Shown: positions 27,828 to 37,084, counted from the first letter of the stretch. The stretch is 64,000 nt of DNA from Pseudobacter ginsenosidimutans (GCF_007970185.1 NZ_CP042431.1:2418001-2482000), one strand, 5' to 3'. Program-made: numbers and translations. Notes: a model not told the origin generated them from the letters alone.

Positions 27828-28886
27828 ATGACAAAAATAATGGCTGCATTTTTTTTGCTGTTCATTTCCTGCTCTGCTGATGCACAACTCAAATGGCATA
27901 GCGCTGCTGATCCGAATCTGCATTATATTGGCCGTATCGATTTCTCCAATCCTCAGCTTCCCCGCTTCTGGGCGCCGGGTGTGTATTGCACCGGTAAATT
28001 CAAAGGCGACTCTGCCTTGCTACTGGTGAAAGATGAAATGCTCTGGGGCTCCAATCATAATTATATTACGATCGTGATGGATGATGAGCCGCCAGTCCGG
28101 TTGCAACTCAAATCAGGCTCAGATACTATTTTATTGAAAACAAAAAAGAAAAAAAGTACACACCGTTTCCTGTTTTGCAAAGCCACGGAGTCCAATATCG
28201 GTTACTGCGAAATTGCAGGCATCGCCTGTGAAGCCTTGCTGGCCCCGGACCCGCTTCCGATCCGGAAGATAGAATTCATCGGCAATTCCATTACCTGCAG
28301 TGCCGGCAGCGATGCATCTGTGATCCCCTGTGGTAAAGGTAAATGGGAAGACCAGCACAATGCCTACCTGGGTTATGCATCCATAACAGCAAGAACATTA
28401 CAATCACAATGGCAACTGACTGCCGTTTCAGGTATTGGCCTCATGCACAGTTGTTGCGGAATGAAAATTACCATGCCACAGGTATTCGATAAGATCAGTC
28501 TGCACAAGGATACCATTCAATGGGATCTCAACCGATACCAACCTGATGTGGTAACTATCTGCCTGGGACAGAATGATGGTGTACAGGATTCAACGGAGTT
28601 CTGCTCACGCTACATCGAATTCCTTCAAACGTTGCGGAGACATTATCCTGCGGCTGAACTGATCTGTTTGACCAGTCCGATGGCTGATATGAAACTCAAT
28701 AAAGTGCAACGCAATTATCTTCAGTCGATCACTGCTTCCATGCAAGTGCAGGGAGATCGAAAGGTTTCCCATTATTTCTTTTCGAAAATATATAATAGTG
28801 GTTGCGACTGGCATCCTGATCTGAAAGAGCACGCGCTGATTGCAGCTGAATTGACGAAGTATATCCGTAAGCGGATGAAATGGTGA
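27828..28886 (+). CDS. secreted SGNH/GDSL hydrolase, CE2-like
   Basis: 352 residues. Signal peptide MAAFFLLFISCSADAQ. The N-terminal beta-sandwich (about 25-145, IGRIDFSNPQLPRFWAPGVY) and C-terminal SGNH domain match carbohydrate esterase family 2 layout. Catalytic elements: Ser in EFIGNSITCSAGSD, Gly in SGIGLMHSCCG, Asn in LGQNDGVQDS, and the terminal Asp-x-His in CDWHPDLKEH. CE2 enzymes remove acetyl groups from sugars. A role in removing acyl decorations from the locus substrate is inference. It ends 2 nt before the convergent ligD stop. Confidence 0.83.
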   Translation: MTKIMAAFFLLFISCSADAQLKWHSAADPNLHYIGRIDFSNPQLPRFWAPGVYCTGKFKGDSALLLVKDEMLWGSNHNYITIVMDDEPPVRLQLKSGSDTILLKTKKKKSTHRFLFCKATESNIGYCEIAGIACEALLAPDPLPIRKIEFIGNSITCSAGSDASVIPCGKGKWEDQHNAYLGYASITARTLQSQWQLTAVSGIGLMHSCCGMKITMPQVFDKISLHKDTIQWDLNRYQPDVVTICLGQNDGVQDSTEFCSRYIEFLQTLRRHYPAAELICLTSPMADMKLNKVQRNYLQSITASMQVQGDRKVSHYFFSKIYNSGCDWHPDLKEHALIAAELTKYIRKRMKW

Positions 28887-28888
28887 GC

Positions 28889-30991
28889 TTATGCTAATCC
28901 CTTCAATACTTTTTTCATATCGATCCCTTTTCCGAGGACCGGTTTGAAAATATCTCCTTCCGATCTTATTCTTGCAATGGCATTGCCGATATGCCAGTCA
29001 GTGATTGTCAACCCTTTTTTCACTTCTTCCCAGAACAAAGGCATGCTAACCGGTGCGCCGGGTTTGGGTCGAAGGCTGTAAGGAGCTGCCAGCGTGGCTT
29101 TGGGGCGGTTCTGCAAATAATCGATGTACAGTTTTCCCTTCCTGTTTTTGGTGAGCCGCTCGATACTGGTAAAATCCGGAAGGATCTCATGCACCCTCGT
29201 TGCGATCAGTTTACCGAAGAGCTGGCATTCATCATAGGTATATTTTGCATTGAGCGGAATATAGATATGGATGCCGGTTGAGCCGGAGCTTTTGGGATAC
29301 CCCGGTACTTTCAGTTCATCCAGAACCTGTTTGGTGACCTGCGCAGTTTGTATCACCTGCTCGAAGCTATTCTTTGAACTGGGATCCAGATCGATCAGGC
29401 ACCAATCGGGATGATCAGGTTTTTGAATTGTACTGTTCCAGGGGTTCATCTCGATAGCGCCGGCATTTGCCATGAAGAGTAATGCGCGTTCATCCTCCGG
29501 CACCATGAAATTCTTATGTTCGCCTTCACTGGTGGTATAGGGAAATAGCTTCATCCATTCCGGAGCATGTGCAGTGAGGTCTTTCTGATAAAAACTTTTT
29601 CCTTTGATACCATTCGGAAAACGGTTCAGCGATTGCGGCCTGTTTTTCAGATAAGGTAAAATATAGGGAGCCACCTGATAGTAGTAATTGAGCATATCCC
29701 TTTTTGTATACCCTTCAACAGGCCAGAAAACTTTATGAAGATTATTGAAGGTAAAGGATGATCCGTTGATGATGCGCACCTGAGTGGCATCCGTTGGATT
29801 GAGCAGGGTTTTCCGGACAACTTTAGCTGTTTTATCCTTTTCTTTTTGTTTAGTTTTTTTGTACAGTTTTTCTGGTTTCACTGCGTGTTCTGTTTTGGCT
29901 TCAGAAGCTTTTTTGTCGGTCCGGAGTGCTTTGAAAGATGGATGCCTGAGTATGCCGCCGGGCGCAACAGTCTGGTAACTTACTTCTGCTACCAGGGCGG
30001 GTTTTAGCCAGGTGACCGATGCTTTGGGCGGATTGGGCCGGAAGCGGCTGGGTTTGTTGTATTCCGGAATCTCTTTGAAGGGACAGCGTTTGCTTCGAAG
30101 TGGCTTGAAAGCCAGCATCAACTCCTCCTGTGTTTTCTTATTGAAGCCGGTGCCCACCGGGCCAATATATTGCAGCTCTCCATTTTCGTATATACCCAAC
30201 AGTAAGGAGCTGAATAATTTATTGCTGCCTTCATTCAGCGTATAGCCTGCAATGATAGCTTCCAGCGTTCTTTCGGTTTTGATCTTCAGCCAGTTCCTGG
30301 TGCGCTTTCCGGGCTCATAGATGCTATCTTTTTTCTTGGCCAGGATGCCTTCCAGTCCTGTTTTCTGTGCTTGCTTGAAGAAGGTGGTGCCGGTGGTGTC
30401 AAAGTCCGGGGAATAGAGAATGATCTCATCGTTCAGGGGAATGATCTCTTTCAATACTTCCCTTCTTTCAGTAAGCGGCAGTGCAGTCATATCCATGCCC
30501 TCCAACCAAAGCAGATCGAAGAGATAGTAGCGTAGTTCTCCGTCGGCTTCACTTCGCCATTCCTGCAATGCGGCAAAGTCTGCTTTCCCTTTCGCGTTGA
30601 TTACGATGATCTCACCATCCAGTACAGCATTTACCTTCCATTGTTTGAAACCTTCATTGATGGGGTAGTATGTTTCATGGAAGGATTTGTTGTTGCGGGA
30701 AACAATTTCCACTTTTCCATTTTGTAAAAATGTAATAGCCCTGTAACCATCCCATTTGATTTCATACAACCAATCCGGATCGTTAAATGGTTTGGATGCA
30801 AGGGATGCCAGCATCGGACTGATACTTTCAGGGAATGGTTTTTTCTTTTGTACAGACAGATGTTGCAGCAATTCCTGAGGTGAACTGCTGAACGGCGCTT
30901 TGTTTTCGGATATACTCCGGCGTTGTCCGGTCTTCTTTTCCGGGGCGGCAGTCTTTTTTCGCGCAGTGCTTTTTTTCCTGCTTATCCACAT
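28889..30991 (-). CDS. ligD: ATP-dependent DNA ligase D (ligase + polymerase domains, no phosphoesterase domain)
   Basis: 700 residues, NHEJ DNA ligase. Ligase domain about 55-370: adenylation Lys in YEIKWDGYRA, motif LDGEIIVINAKG, LEGILAKKKDS, and GKRTRNWLKIK. The LigD primase/polymerase domain follows (about 410-690), with HKVFWPVEGYTKRDMLNYYY, WCLIDLDPSS (metal-binding Asp pair) and SSGSTGIHIYIPL. The usual N-terminal phosphoesterase (PE) domain is absent; residues 1-50 are a basic Lys/Arg-rich tail instead. No ku gene is seen within the window. Its stop is 2 nt from the end of the convergent esterase gene, and a disordered small protein is encoded 3 nt upstream. Confidence 0.92.
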   Translation of the reverse strand: MWISRKKSTARKKTAAPEKKTGQRRSISENKAPFSSSPQELLQHLSVQKKKPFPESISPMLASLASKPFNDPDWLYEIKWDGYRAITFLQNGKVEIVSRNNKSFHETYYPINEGFKQWKVNAVLDGEIIVINAKGKADFAALQEWRSEADGELRYYLFDLLWLEGMDMTALPLTERREVLKEIIPLNDEIILYSPDFDTTGTTFFKQAQKTGLEGILAKKKDSIYEPGKRTRNWLKIKTERTLEAIIAGYTLNEGSNKLFSSLLLGIYENGELQYIGPVGTGFNKKTQEELMLAFKPLRSKRCPFKEIPEYNKPSRFRPNPPKASVTWLKPALVAEVSYQTVAPGGILRHPSFKALRTDKKASEAKTEHAVKPEKLYKKTKQKEKDKTAKVVRKTLLNPTDATQVRIINGSSFTFNNLHKVFWPVEGYTKRDMLNYYYQVAPYILPYLKNRPQSLNRFPNGIKGKSFYQKDLTAHAPEWMKLFPYTTSEGEHKNFMVPEDERALLFMANAGAIEMNPWNSTIQKPDHPDWCLIDLDPSSKNSFEQVIQTAQVTKQVLDELKVPGYPKSSGSTGIHIYIPLNAKYTYDECQLFGKLIATRVHEILPDFTSIERLTKNRKGKLYIDYLQNRPKATLAAPYSLRPKPGAPVSMPLFWEEVKKGLTITDWHIGNAIARIRSEGDIFKPVLGKGIDMKKVLKGLA

Positions 30992-30994
30992 AAT

Positions 30995-31201
30995 TTAATC
31001 TTCTGATTCAGGAGGAGTGTTCTTACCCGATTGGTTTTTGGGATTGCCATAATCCTGCCGGCCGATCGGTCCTGCATCATCATCTTTCTTTTTGTCCTTC
31101 TCCTTTTTTGGAGGTTGAGATGTTGCACCCGGCAATTCTATTTTGCCTTTTTGATTGGGTTGGCCGGGAGCTTCCTTTTTCTTATCGGGTCCATTGTTCA
31201 T
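30995..31201 (-). CDS. small disordered charged protein upstream of ligD
   Basis: 68 residues of low complexity, rich in Lys, Pro, Asp and Gly (KKEKDKKKDDDAG), no hydrophobic core, with ATG 31201 and the stop 3 nt from the ligD start. Such proteins are annotated as hypothetical in Chitinophagaceae. Because the next start codon follows directly, translation may be coupled. Function unknown; the base composition and the tight spacing are the only support that it is a gene. Confidence 0.5.
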   Translation of the reverse strand: MNNGPDKKKEAPGQPNQKGKIELPGATSQPPKKEKDKKKDDDAGPIGRQDYGNPKNQSGKNTPPESED

Positions 31202-31404
31202 GATTCTTGTATTTGGTTCCGGATTTGCGGCACAAAACCGGAACCAGGCGGGTAAGCAGGGACTTTAAACAGATCGGCCCAATGGGCGGGGAAATAATTA
31301 CGCAATTTCATCAAGCGTTCCATTGAGATGGCCCTTCTGAATATCTGTATTAAAAGTGTAAAAAACACCTGTAAATCCTATCTTAGCAATCTAAACTAGT
31401 CCAT

Positions 31405-31845
31405 ATGGGTGCTTTGGCTCTACAAAGGGATATAATGCTGGCAGAAGATGATGCAGATGATGTTGAGATCTTTGATCTCGGTTTAAAAGGACTGGAATTC
31501 CCTTATTTACTCAGGCACGCTGAGAATGGGGATGTGTTGTTCATCATGCTGAAAGACAAACTACCTTATATTCTTTTCCTGGATATTCATATGCCCTGTA
31601 AGGACGGGATTGCCTGCATTGTAGAGATCCGCAAGAACCGCGAGTATGATAAGATGCCGGTGATCATGTACACGTCGGAAATTTCCAAAAAAATAATAGA
31701 GGAAGCCTATCGCAGCGGCGCCAATCTTTATCTCGCCAAAACCAATACCATCGCCGATCTCACCGATAAGTTGAGGAAGATATTTTCCATAGATTGGGAC
31801 AATTACCTGCATTTCCCGCCTCATAGCCAGTTTATAGTGGATTGA
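31405..31845 (+). CDS. response regulator (receiver domain only)
   Basis: 146 residues, CheY-like receiver alone. Acidic pair in MLAEDDADD (Asp15/16), phospho-acceptor Asp60 in FLDIHMPCKDG, Thr in VIMYTSEISKK and Lys in YLAKTNT. It belongs to the Rcp1-like subgroup with a DxxxDD N-terminal pattern, commonly paired with PAS or phytochrome-type histidine kinases. No kinase is adjacent; the closest is the PAS kinase at 34-36 kb, which has its own receiver gene. The start is ATG 31405. Confidence 0.85.
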   Translation: MGALALQRDIMLAEDDADDVEIFDLGLKGLEFPYLLRHAENGDVLFIMLKDKLPYILFLDIHMPCKDGIACIVEIRKNREYDKMPVIMYTSEISKKIIEEAYRSGANLYLAKTNTIADLTDKLRKIFSIDWDNYLHFPPHSQFIVD

Positions 31846-31897
31846 CGGAAACAAAATCAGTGCTTTTGCTGTATTTTGGCCCGGCAAATCATCATGT

Positions 31898-32689
31898 ATG
31901 AAAACAATGAGAAAACTATTGCTGGCAGCGATACTGTTCTATATCCCCCTGCATTCCATGGCCTGGGGCGTACTGGGGCACAGGATTGTAGCAGAGATCG
32001 CAAATTCTTACCTGACCAATAAAGCACGCAAACAGATCCAGCGTATACTTGGCAACGAATCCATGGCCATCACCAGTAACTGGCCAGACTTCATCAAATC
32101 CGACACCAGTTTCAATTACCTCAGCCCATGGCATTATATCAATCTTCGTGAAGGGCTTACCGAAGCTGCCATCGAACTTCACCTGAAACAGGATACTACC
32201 GTAAACGCCTATACTAAGATCGGATGGCTTACCGAACAGTTAAGGGTGAAAGAATTGTCCGCAGATAAGAAACTCATGTACCTCCGCCTCCTGGTCCATC
32301 TCGTGGGTGATGTACATCAGCCCATGCATGTGGGAAGATTTGAAGACCTGGGTGGCAACCGCATCCGTGTGCAATGGTTCAATAGCCCCACCAACCTGCA
32401 TGTAATATGGGATGAGAAGCTGATCGATTTTCAGCAACTCAGCTATACCGAATATGTAAAGGCCATCAATCATACAACGAGAGAACAACGCAAAGCCTGG
32501 CAGGCAGAACCCACCAGCCGCTGGATCATCGATTCCTATAATATTGCACAAAAGCTCTATGCCGGGATCACTACGCCGGATCAGAAACTTTCCTATCGCT
32601 ACAATTTCGATCATGTGCAAACCCTCAATGATCAGTTGCTTAAAGGAGGCGTACACCTTGCCGGGTTGCTCAATCAGATCTTCGGTTAA
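31898..32689 (+). CDS. S1/P1 family nuclease
   Basis: 263 residues, exported zinc-dependent single-strand nuclease or phosphodiesterase. The signal peptide ends at HSMA, so that Trp23 becomes the mature N-terminus; in this family this Trp is a zinc ligand. Other ligands: His in GVLGHRIVAE, Asp in NWPDFIKSD, His in PWHYINLRE, His-Asp-His in LVHLVGDVHQPMHVG and His/Asp in NLHVIWDEKLID. All nine usual ligands appear to be present. Substrate range of the bacterial members is broad. The gene is monocistronic and ends at a bidirectional terminator. Confidence 0.93.
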   Translation: MKTMRKLLLAAILFYIPLHSMAWGVLGHRIVAEIANSYLTNKARKQIQRILGNESMAITSNWPDFIKSDTSFNYLSPWHYINLREGLTEAAIELHLKQDTTVNAYTKIGWLTEQLRVKELSADKKLMYLRLLVHLVGDVHQPMHVGRFEDLGGNRIRVQWFNSPTNLHVIWDEKLIDFQQLSYTEYVKAINHTTREQRKAWQAEPTSRWIIDSYNIAQKLYAGITTPDQKLSYRYNFDHVQTLNDQLLKGGVHLAGLLNQIFG

Positions 32690-32710
32690 GAAATAATCTA
32701 TCAAATAATA

Positions 32711-32746
32711 GAAAAGGCCACTTCAGTTTTCTGAAGTGGCCTTTTC
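32711..32746. terminator. bidirectional terminator between S1/P1 nuclease and C1 peptidase
   Basis: A perfect 16-bp inverted repeat, GAAAAGGCCACTTCAG with its complement at 32731-32746, loop TTTT. The A/T ends of the stem give a T-run on each strand, so it can serve the + and - genes, which converge here. Confidence 0.85.
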
Positions 32747-32767
32747 ATAAAAAGAGAAATCTGTTTT

Positions 32768-33955
32768 TTACAATTTCAGTTTTTGTGCAATGCCTTTTGG
32801 TACCGCATTCTTGTGTACCATGATGGCAGTTGATTTGTACTGAACGTAGTTTTTGGTTACATAGAGGAATCCTTTGTAATCGTTAGACAAACCCCAGGAG
32901 TTCTTCACCACATAATATTCCCTGCCATTCTGATCTTTGGAAATGCCAACGATCTGCATGCCGTGATCGTCCTGTGTTTCGTAGTTGTCAAACGCTTTCT
33001 GGCGGAGCTCGGCAGTGATGGCCATCTCGTTTTTAGGGCCATTGAAGAGATCAGCCTGTTCGGCCGGCGTCATTTTTTCGAAAGGTTTTTCGGGAACAAA
33101 CGCTACGCCGTTCTTCCAGCTGAAATATTTTTCGCTCACGTCTGTGGCCCAGCCTACAGAGTACCCTGCTTTCAGGGCATTGTCGATAATATCAGTGAGG
33201 TCAGTATGTGTTACATTGTACACGTAGCTGAAGCTCCAGTTATCGGGAACGGGGAGGAATGTTTGTGTATAGAAGGGAGCAGTAGTGAGAGAAGACAGCT
33301 CGATATAATCATTGGCATTGAGGCCGATCACTTCTTTGGCAAAGGATTGCGGCGTATAGTTTTTGCCTTTGTAGTTGAAAGTTTCAGGAACTTTTCCGAG
33401 ATAAGTGTCAAGCACGGCAGTGAAAGCAGGGAGCCAGTTGGGCGTGAGCTGTCCATTGCTGTTCTTGATAACGCCGTCCAGCATGCCTTTCAGCAGGTCC
33501 TGCATTTCAGCGAATTTGTTTTTGTCGGTACCATAGTTCAGGCCGGTGTACAGTTCCTGTGGGAGTGCGCCATAAGTTGCATAGATATTGGTAACGTCGT
33601 GGAGCGCGCCACCATCGCCCCAGCTAACTGCGCCGTGCATGCGAACATAGTTCTTTGCTTTTTCGATATAAACGCAGCGTGCAGTATAGATCTCAGCGAT
33701 GTCTACCGGTTGACGGCCGATGCGGATCATTTCAGATTCCAGGAAGGAGTTTCCAGAATAGCTCCAGCAGGTACCGCTGCTGCCCTGGTTCTTCACGTCT
33801 GTGCAGTTGAGGGAGATCACGGGAGTGAATTCAAATTTTTCTTTGGCTTTTGCACTGGCATTCGCATTGAGCGAGTTCACCAGATTGTCCTGGGCATAGG
33901 AGGCAATCGCAACAAAGCCTGTGAGAGCGATGAGAGAGGCTTTCTTCAAGTTCAT
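32768..33955 (-). CDS. C1-family (papain-like) cysteine peptidase, secreted bleomycin hydrolase-like
   Basis: 395 residues. Signal peptide ending ASYAQ. Oxyanion Gln57 and catalytic Cys63 lie in VKNQGSSGTCWSYSGNS, the His in DDHGMQIVGI and Asn in VKNSWG. The size and the long insertion between Cys and His match bleomycin hydrolase/aminopeptidase C (PepC, C1B) types, but the signal peptide is unusual since PepC is cytoplasmic; exported variants are common in Bacteroidota. Likely function: extracytoplasmic oligopeptide trimming. A -7 element is present upstream. Confidence 0.88.
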   Translation of the reverse strand: MNLKKASLIALTGFVAIASYAQDNLVNSLNANASAKAKEKFEFTPVISLNCTDVKNQGSSGTCWSYSGNSFLESEMIRIGRQPVDIAEIYTARCVYIEKAKNYVRMHGAVSWGDGGALHDVTNIYATYGALPQELYTGLNYGTDKNKFAEMQDLLKGMLDGVIKNSNGQLTPNWLPAFTAVLDTYLGKVPETFNYKGKNYTPQSFAKEVIGLNANDYIELSSLTTAPFYTQTFLPVPDNWSFSYVYNVTHTDLTDIIDNALKAGYSVGWATDVSEKYFSWKNGVAFVPEKPFEKMTPAEQADLFNGPKNEMAITAELRQKAFDNYETQDDHGMQIVGISKDQNGREYYVVKNSWGLSNDYKGFLYVTKNYVQYKSTAIMVHKNAVPKGIAQKLKL

Positions 33956-33977
33956 GTATTTTTCATTTTTGAGGGGC

Positions 33978-33985
33978 CAAAGATA
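33978..33985 (-). promoter_or_regulatory. -7 element of the C1 peptidase gene
   Basis: On the minus strand TATCTTTG, a full match to TAnnTTTG, 22 nt upstream of the start codon. No convincing -33 TTG is visible. Confidence 0.5.
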
Positions 33986-34066
33986 GGGGCAATGAAAAAA
34001 ACAGGCATTACCGTACCTGTATCTTTTTTCAGATTTTAATGTGGAAAAATGAAAAATTATGCTTGA

Positions 34067-35995
34067 TCAGAAGCGTTTGGTGGGAATGGTCACTATAAAG
34101 GAGGAGCCTTTTCCTTCTTCACCACTGGCACTTATAATGCCATTATGTCTCTCCACAATCTTCTTGCAGAGGGCCAGTCCCAGGCCTGTTCCTTCATACT
34201 GGTCCCGTGTATTGAGGCGTGTGAATGTATTGAAGATCCTGTCTGCATGTTGTTGTGAAAAACCGATACCATTGTCTGTAAGTGTGATCTCCAGTTGTGG
34301 CTTTTCAGTTTCCTGATACAGGCGGCTGCTGATGATTATTTCTGGCGAAACTTCCTTTTGGGCAAATTTCAGGGAGTTATTGATCAGGTTATAAAACAAT
34401 TGATAGATCAGCACTGGCGCCCCTTCAAATCCGGGGAAGGCTGAATACCGGATGCTGGCTCCTTTCTGCTGGATCAATACTTCCAGGTCTGTTTCGATAT
34501 TGAGCAGGATCTCATTCAGATTCACTTCGCTGTAGGCCTGTTCCAGATTGGTGACGGTGGAGTAATTCAGAACTCCCTCGATCATATTGTTCATCCTGTC
34601 TGTAGCTCCATAGATCTTATTAAGGTACATTGAAGCCGTTTCAGGGATTTGTTGTCCGAATTCTTTCTCCAGGCGATTGGTAAAGATCTTTACCTTTCTC
34701 ACCGGTTCTTTAAGGTCGTGTGAAGCAACATGGGCGAACTGGAGCAGGTCGTCATTGGAGCGTTGGAGCTCATGGGTTCTTTCTTTCACCAGTTGTTCAA
34801 GGTTTTCTTCCACTAATTTTCTTTCTTCAATATTGGTGAGGGCGCCAACCCATTTATGAATAGTGCCGGATTCATCCTTGATGGGATTACCTACAACATA
34901 GAACCAGTTGAAGCTACCGTCTCTGGCCCTGAGCTGGAATTCTATTTTTACAGATTGCCCGGTTTGGATCGCTTCCTGCCATTTTTCAAATACAGGCTTT
35001 ACATGTGAGGGATGGATGTATTTCGTCCATCCATCACCGGCAGAATCAAGAGCTGAACTGCCGGTATATTCATACCATTGGAGATTGAAAAAATCGCAGA
35101 AGCCGTCTGACCTGGCTGTCCAGATCAGTTGTGGCAAGGATTGTGTAAGGCTGCGGAACTTATCTTCACTTTGTTTCAGGGCGTCTTCGGCCAGCTTGAG
35201 ATCGGAAATATCACGCGTAGTGCCGGCCACTGCTTTCACTTCGCCTTGTTCATCCAGTACTGGTGCAAAAATGTAATCATAAATCCGTCTGCCGAGTATG
35301 GCATGTGGGAAGGATACTTCTCCGCGGACAGGCCGTTTGGTTGCTTTCACCTCGTCAATTTCCCGTTCATGCATTTCTGCATGCCAGGGCTCATAACCCA
35401 GCTCTATCAGGTATTTGCCCATGGATTCTTCCCAGGTTTTGCCCCACATATCCAGCAGGGCTTTATTGGCATAGATGAAACGGTAATCGAGATCGAAAAC
35501 ATAGATAAGGTCTGGTGTGCTGCCGGCAATGGCTTCATGCAATCTTTTACTGGCCATGAGTTCCTCTCTTGTTAGTCTCAGTTCTTCTTCCACTTCTTTC
35601 CGGGTAGTGATGTCTGATACTGTGCCAAACCATTCGATGATCTCGCCCTGATCATTGAAAACGGGAGCGGCTCTGGTTAGAGTCCAACCCGAAGTTCCAT
35701 CAGGTCTTACTATACGGTGTTCCAACTGGAAAACTTTCTTGTGGCAGATAGCATTGTCGATGGCGGATTGTATCAGATGCTGGTCTTCCGGATGAATATA
35801 CCGTATGAGCCAGTCGCTGATCGGCTGGCCGCTATCGGAAAGAAAGCCTCTTCCATCCAGTTCATGCATGATGGTCCAGTCAGGGTTCATCCGGTATATT
35901 ACGTCAGAAGTGGCGTTCACCAGCGCCCGAAACCTTCGTTCGCTATCTTCCATCAACTGTATGGAATTGTCCATATCCTGAACAGTCTTATTCAT
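34067..35995 (-). CDS. PAS-domain sensor histidine kinase (three PAS, cytoplasmic)
   Basis: 642 residues, no membrane segment. Three PAS domains with PAC ends at about 20-131 (SERRFRALVNATSDVIYRMN), 150-265 and 275-392, a coiled linker (LVKERTHELQ), then HisKA with phospho-acceptor His426 in HVASHDLKEPVRK and a HATPase_c domain with N-box INNSLKFA, G1 LTDNGIGFS and G2 GTGLGLALCKKIVERHNG. The HASHDLKEPL-type H-box and soluble layout are typical of phytochrome-like kinases, although there is no GAF/PHY domain. The small receiver gene 84 nt upstream on the same strand is the likely partner. Confidence 0.9.
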   Translation of the reverse strand: MNKTVQDMDNSIQLMEDSERRFRALVNATSDVIYRMNPDWTIMHELDGRGFLSDSGQPISDWLIRYIHPEDQHLIQSAIDNAICHKKVFQLEHRIVRPDGTSGWTLTRAAPVFNDQGEIIEWFGTVSDITTRKEVEEELRLTREELMASKRLHEAIAGSTPDLIYVFDLDYRFIYANKALLDMWGKTWEESMGKYLIELGYEPWHAEMHEREIDEVKATKRPVRGEVSFPHAILGRRIYDYIFAPVLDEQGEVKAVAGTTRDISDLKLAEDALKQSEDKFRSLTQSLPQLIWTARSDGFCDFFNLQWYEYTGSSALDSAGDGWTKYIHPSHVKPVFEKWQEAIQTGQSVKIEFQLRARDGSFNWFYVVGNPIKDESGTIHKWVGALTNIEERKLVEENLEQLVKERTHELQRSNDDLLQFAHVASHDLKEPVRKVKIFTNRLEKEFGQQIPETASMYLNKIYGATDRMNNMIEGVLNYSTVTNLEQAYSEVNLNEILLNIETDLEVLIQQKGASIRYSAFPGFEGAPVLIYQLFYNLINNSLKFAQKEVSPEIIISSRLYQETEKPQLEITLTDNGIGFSQQHADRIFNTFTRLNTRDQYEGTGLGLALCKKIVERHNGIISASGEEGKGSSFIVTIPTKRF

Positions 35996-36079
35996 TCCGG
36001 GCGTTATTGGTTGGCAATTTGTGTGTGCCGATCTGTTTCAAAGGGCAAAAGAATAGCTTAAAAATTTGTGCCAGCAGGT

Positions 36080-36475
36080 TCAGAGGGAAAGCAGCTTACC
36101 TGCCAAAGCATGAAGCTCTTCCATTTTGTCTGGCTTCTTGAAAAAGTGGGTAGCTCCGTTCTCTTTGCAGATCTTTTCGTAATGCGTGGCGTTGGAAGTG
36201 CTCCAGATTACTTTGAGAGTATGGTTAAACCTTTCCACATTACGCAGGGCGCCAAGAACTTCCGCTCCGGTCATGTCCGGCATATTGTAATCAAGGATAA
36301 TGATATCAGGGAGTGGATCTGCCGGCCTGTTCATCAGCATATCCAGCGCCTGCCGGCCTGATTGGGCCGTAATAATTTCAGGTGCAGGCTGGTAGAATGA
36401 GAAGGCCTCATCCAACAGTTCTATATCATCGGGGTCGTCATCCACCAATAGAATCAACCTTTTCCCAACAGGCAT
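36080..36475 (-). CDS. response regulator (receiver only), probable partner of the PAS kinase
   Basis: 131 residues. Acidic cluster LLVDDDPDDIE, phospho-acceptor Asp62 in LDYNMPDMTG, Ser/Thr in VIWSTSNA and Lys in FFKKPDKMEE. Its Rcp1-like pattern and transcription toward the PAS histidine kinase (84 nt) suggest a two-gene phosphorelay unit without an output domain. The next receiver gene at 31405 is the same type. Confidence 0.87.
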   Translation of the reverse strand: MPVGKRLILLVDDDPDDIELLDEAFSFYQPAPEIITAQSGRQALDMLMNRPADPLPDIIILDYNMPDMTGAEVLGALRNVERFNHTLKVIWSTSNATHYEKICKENGATHFFKKPDKMEELHALAGKLLSL

Positions 36476-36527
36476 AAAGGGCAGTTATGAGCTAAAAATA
36501 GTTCATTTTACATTTTCCGTAAAATAG

Positions 36528-37019
36528 TTAGGAGGATAAAACTTTATGCAATGCTGCTAAAACTGCATTTACATACGTCAGTTGAACATCGGCCACTGAA
36601 TCGGTTTTCTTCCGGTGATGCAGTATTTTTTCTGCCAGTACCTTTTTCCTGAATGCAATAGCGAAATAAGCAAATAGCCGGTTTCCGGATTCCGGAACAG
36701 GAGATGCATATCCGGTAATACCGATGCCCCAGTGACTACCAAATAAAGCAGAAACTCCCAGGGCCATTTGTGATGCTACTGCCCCGGAAACAGCATTGCA
36801 TTTCTCCGCAGCAATGGGCTCTACGCCCAGGTGACGGAACTTCTGCGGAATATTGTAAGTAGTGATACCTCCCTGGTAGAACTGCATCGCATCTTTGATT
36901 GAGCCCATGGCTTGCTGGATCATTCCGGTGGTAACGCTTTCGGCCACGGCAATGGTCTGTTCATTTTTCAACAGCTCCTTCCCGATTTCCGACAATAATT
37001 TTTGATCGAATGGTAACAT
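36528..37019 (-). CDS. CinA family protein (nicotinamide-nucleotide amidase, PncC-like)
   Basis: 163 residues, a stand-alone CinA C-terminal domain. Motifs: IAVAESVTTGMI (family AES-x-T-x-G), QFYQGGITTYN, NAVSGAVASQMA and GIGITGYASP. PncC deamidates nicotinamide mononucleotide to nicotinate mononucleotide. The Cys of AESCTGG is replaced by Val and the first Gly by Thr. Start: ATG 37019 gives the family-length N-terminus; ATG 37046 would add nine residues and cannot be excluded. Function as an amidase is likely but not certain, since residues in the AES loop deviate. Confidence 0.8.
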   Translation of the reverse strand: MLPFDQKLLSEIGKELLKNEQTIAVAESVTTGMIQQAMGSIKDAMQFYQGGITTYNIPQKFRHLGVEPIAAEKCNAVSGAVASQMALGVSALFGSHWGIGITGYASPVPESGNRLFAYFAIAFRKKVLAEKILHHRKKTDSVADVQLTYVNAVLAALHKVLSS

Positions 37020-37084
37020 CGTACAGATGTTTGTAAATGCAGGCATAATATTTATGCCAACAGCACTATCTGAAACAGGAGCCT

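Noticed and set aside
32963-34039. 358-codon + strand frame opposite the C1 peptidase
   Set aside because: The peptidase on the minus strand has an intact Cys-His-Asn triad and signal peptide; the + frame has no recognisable domain.
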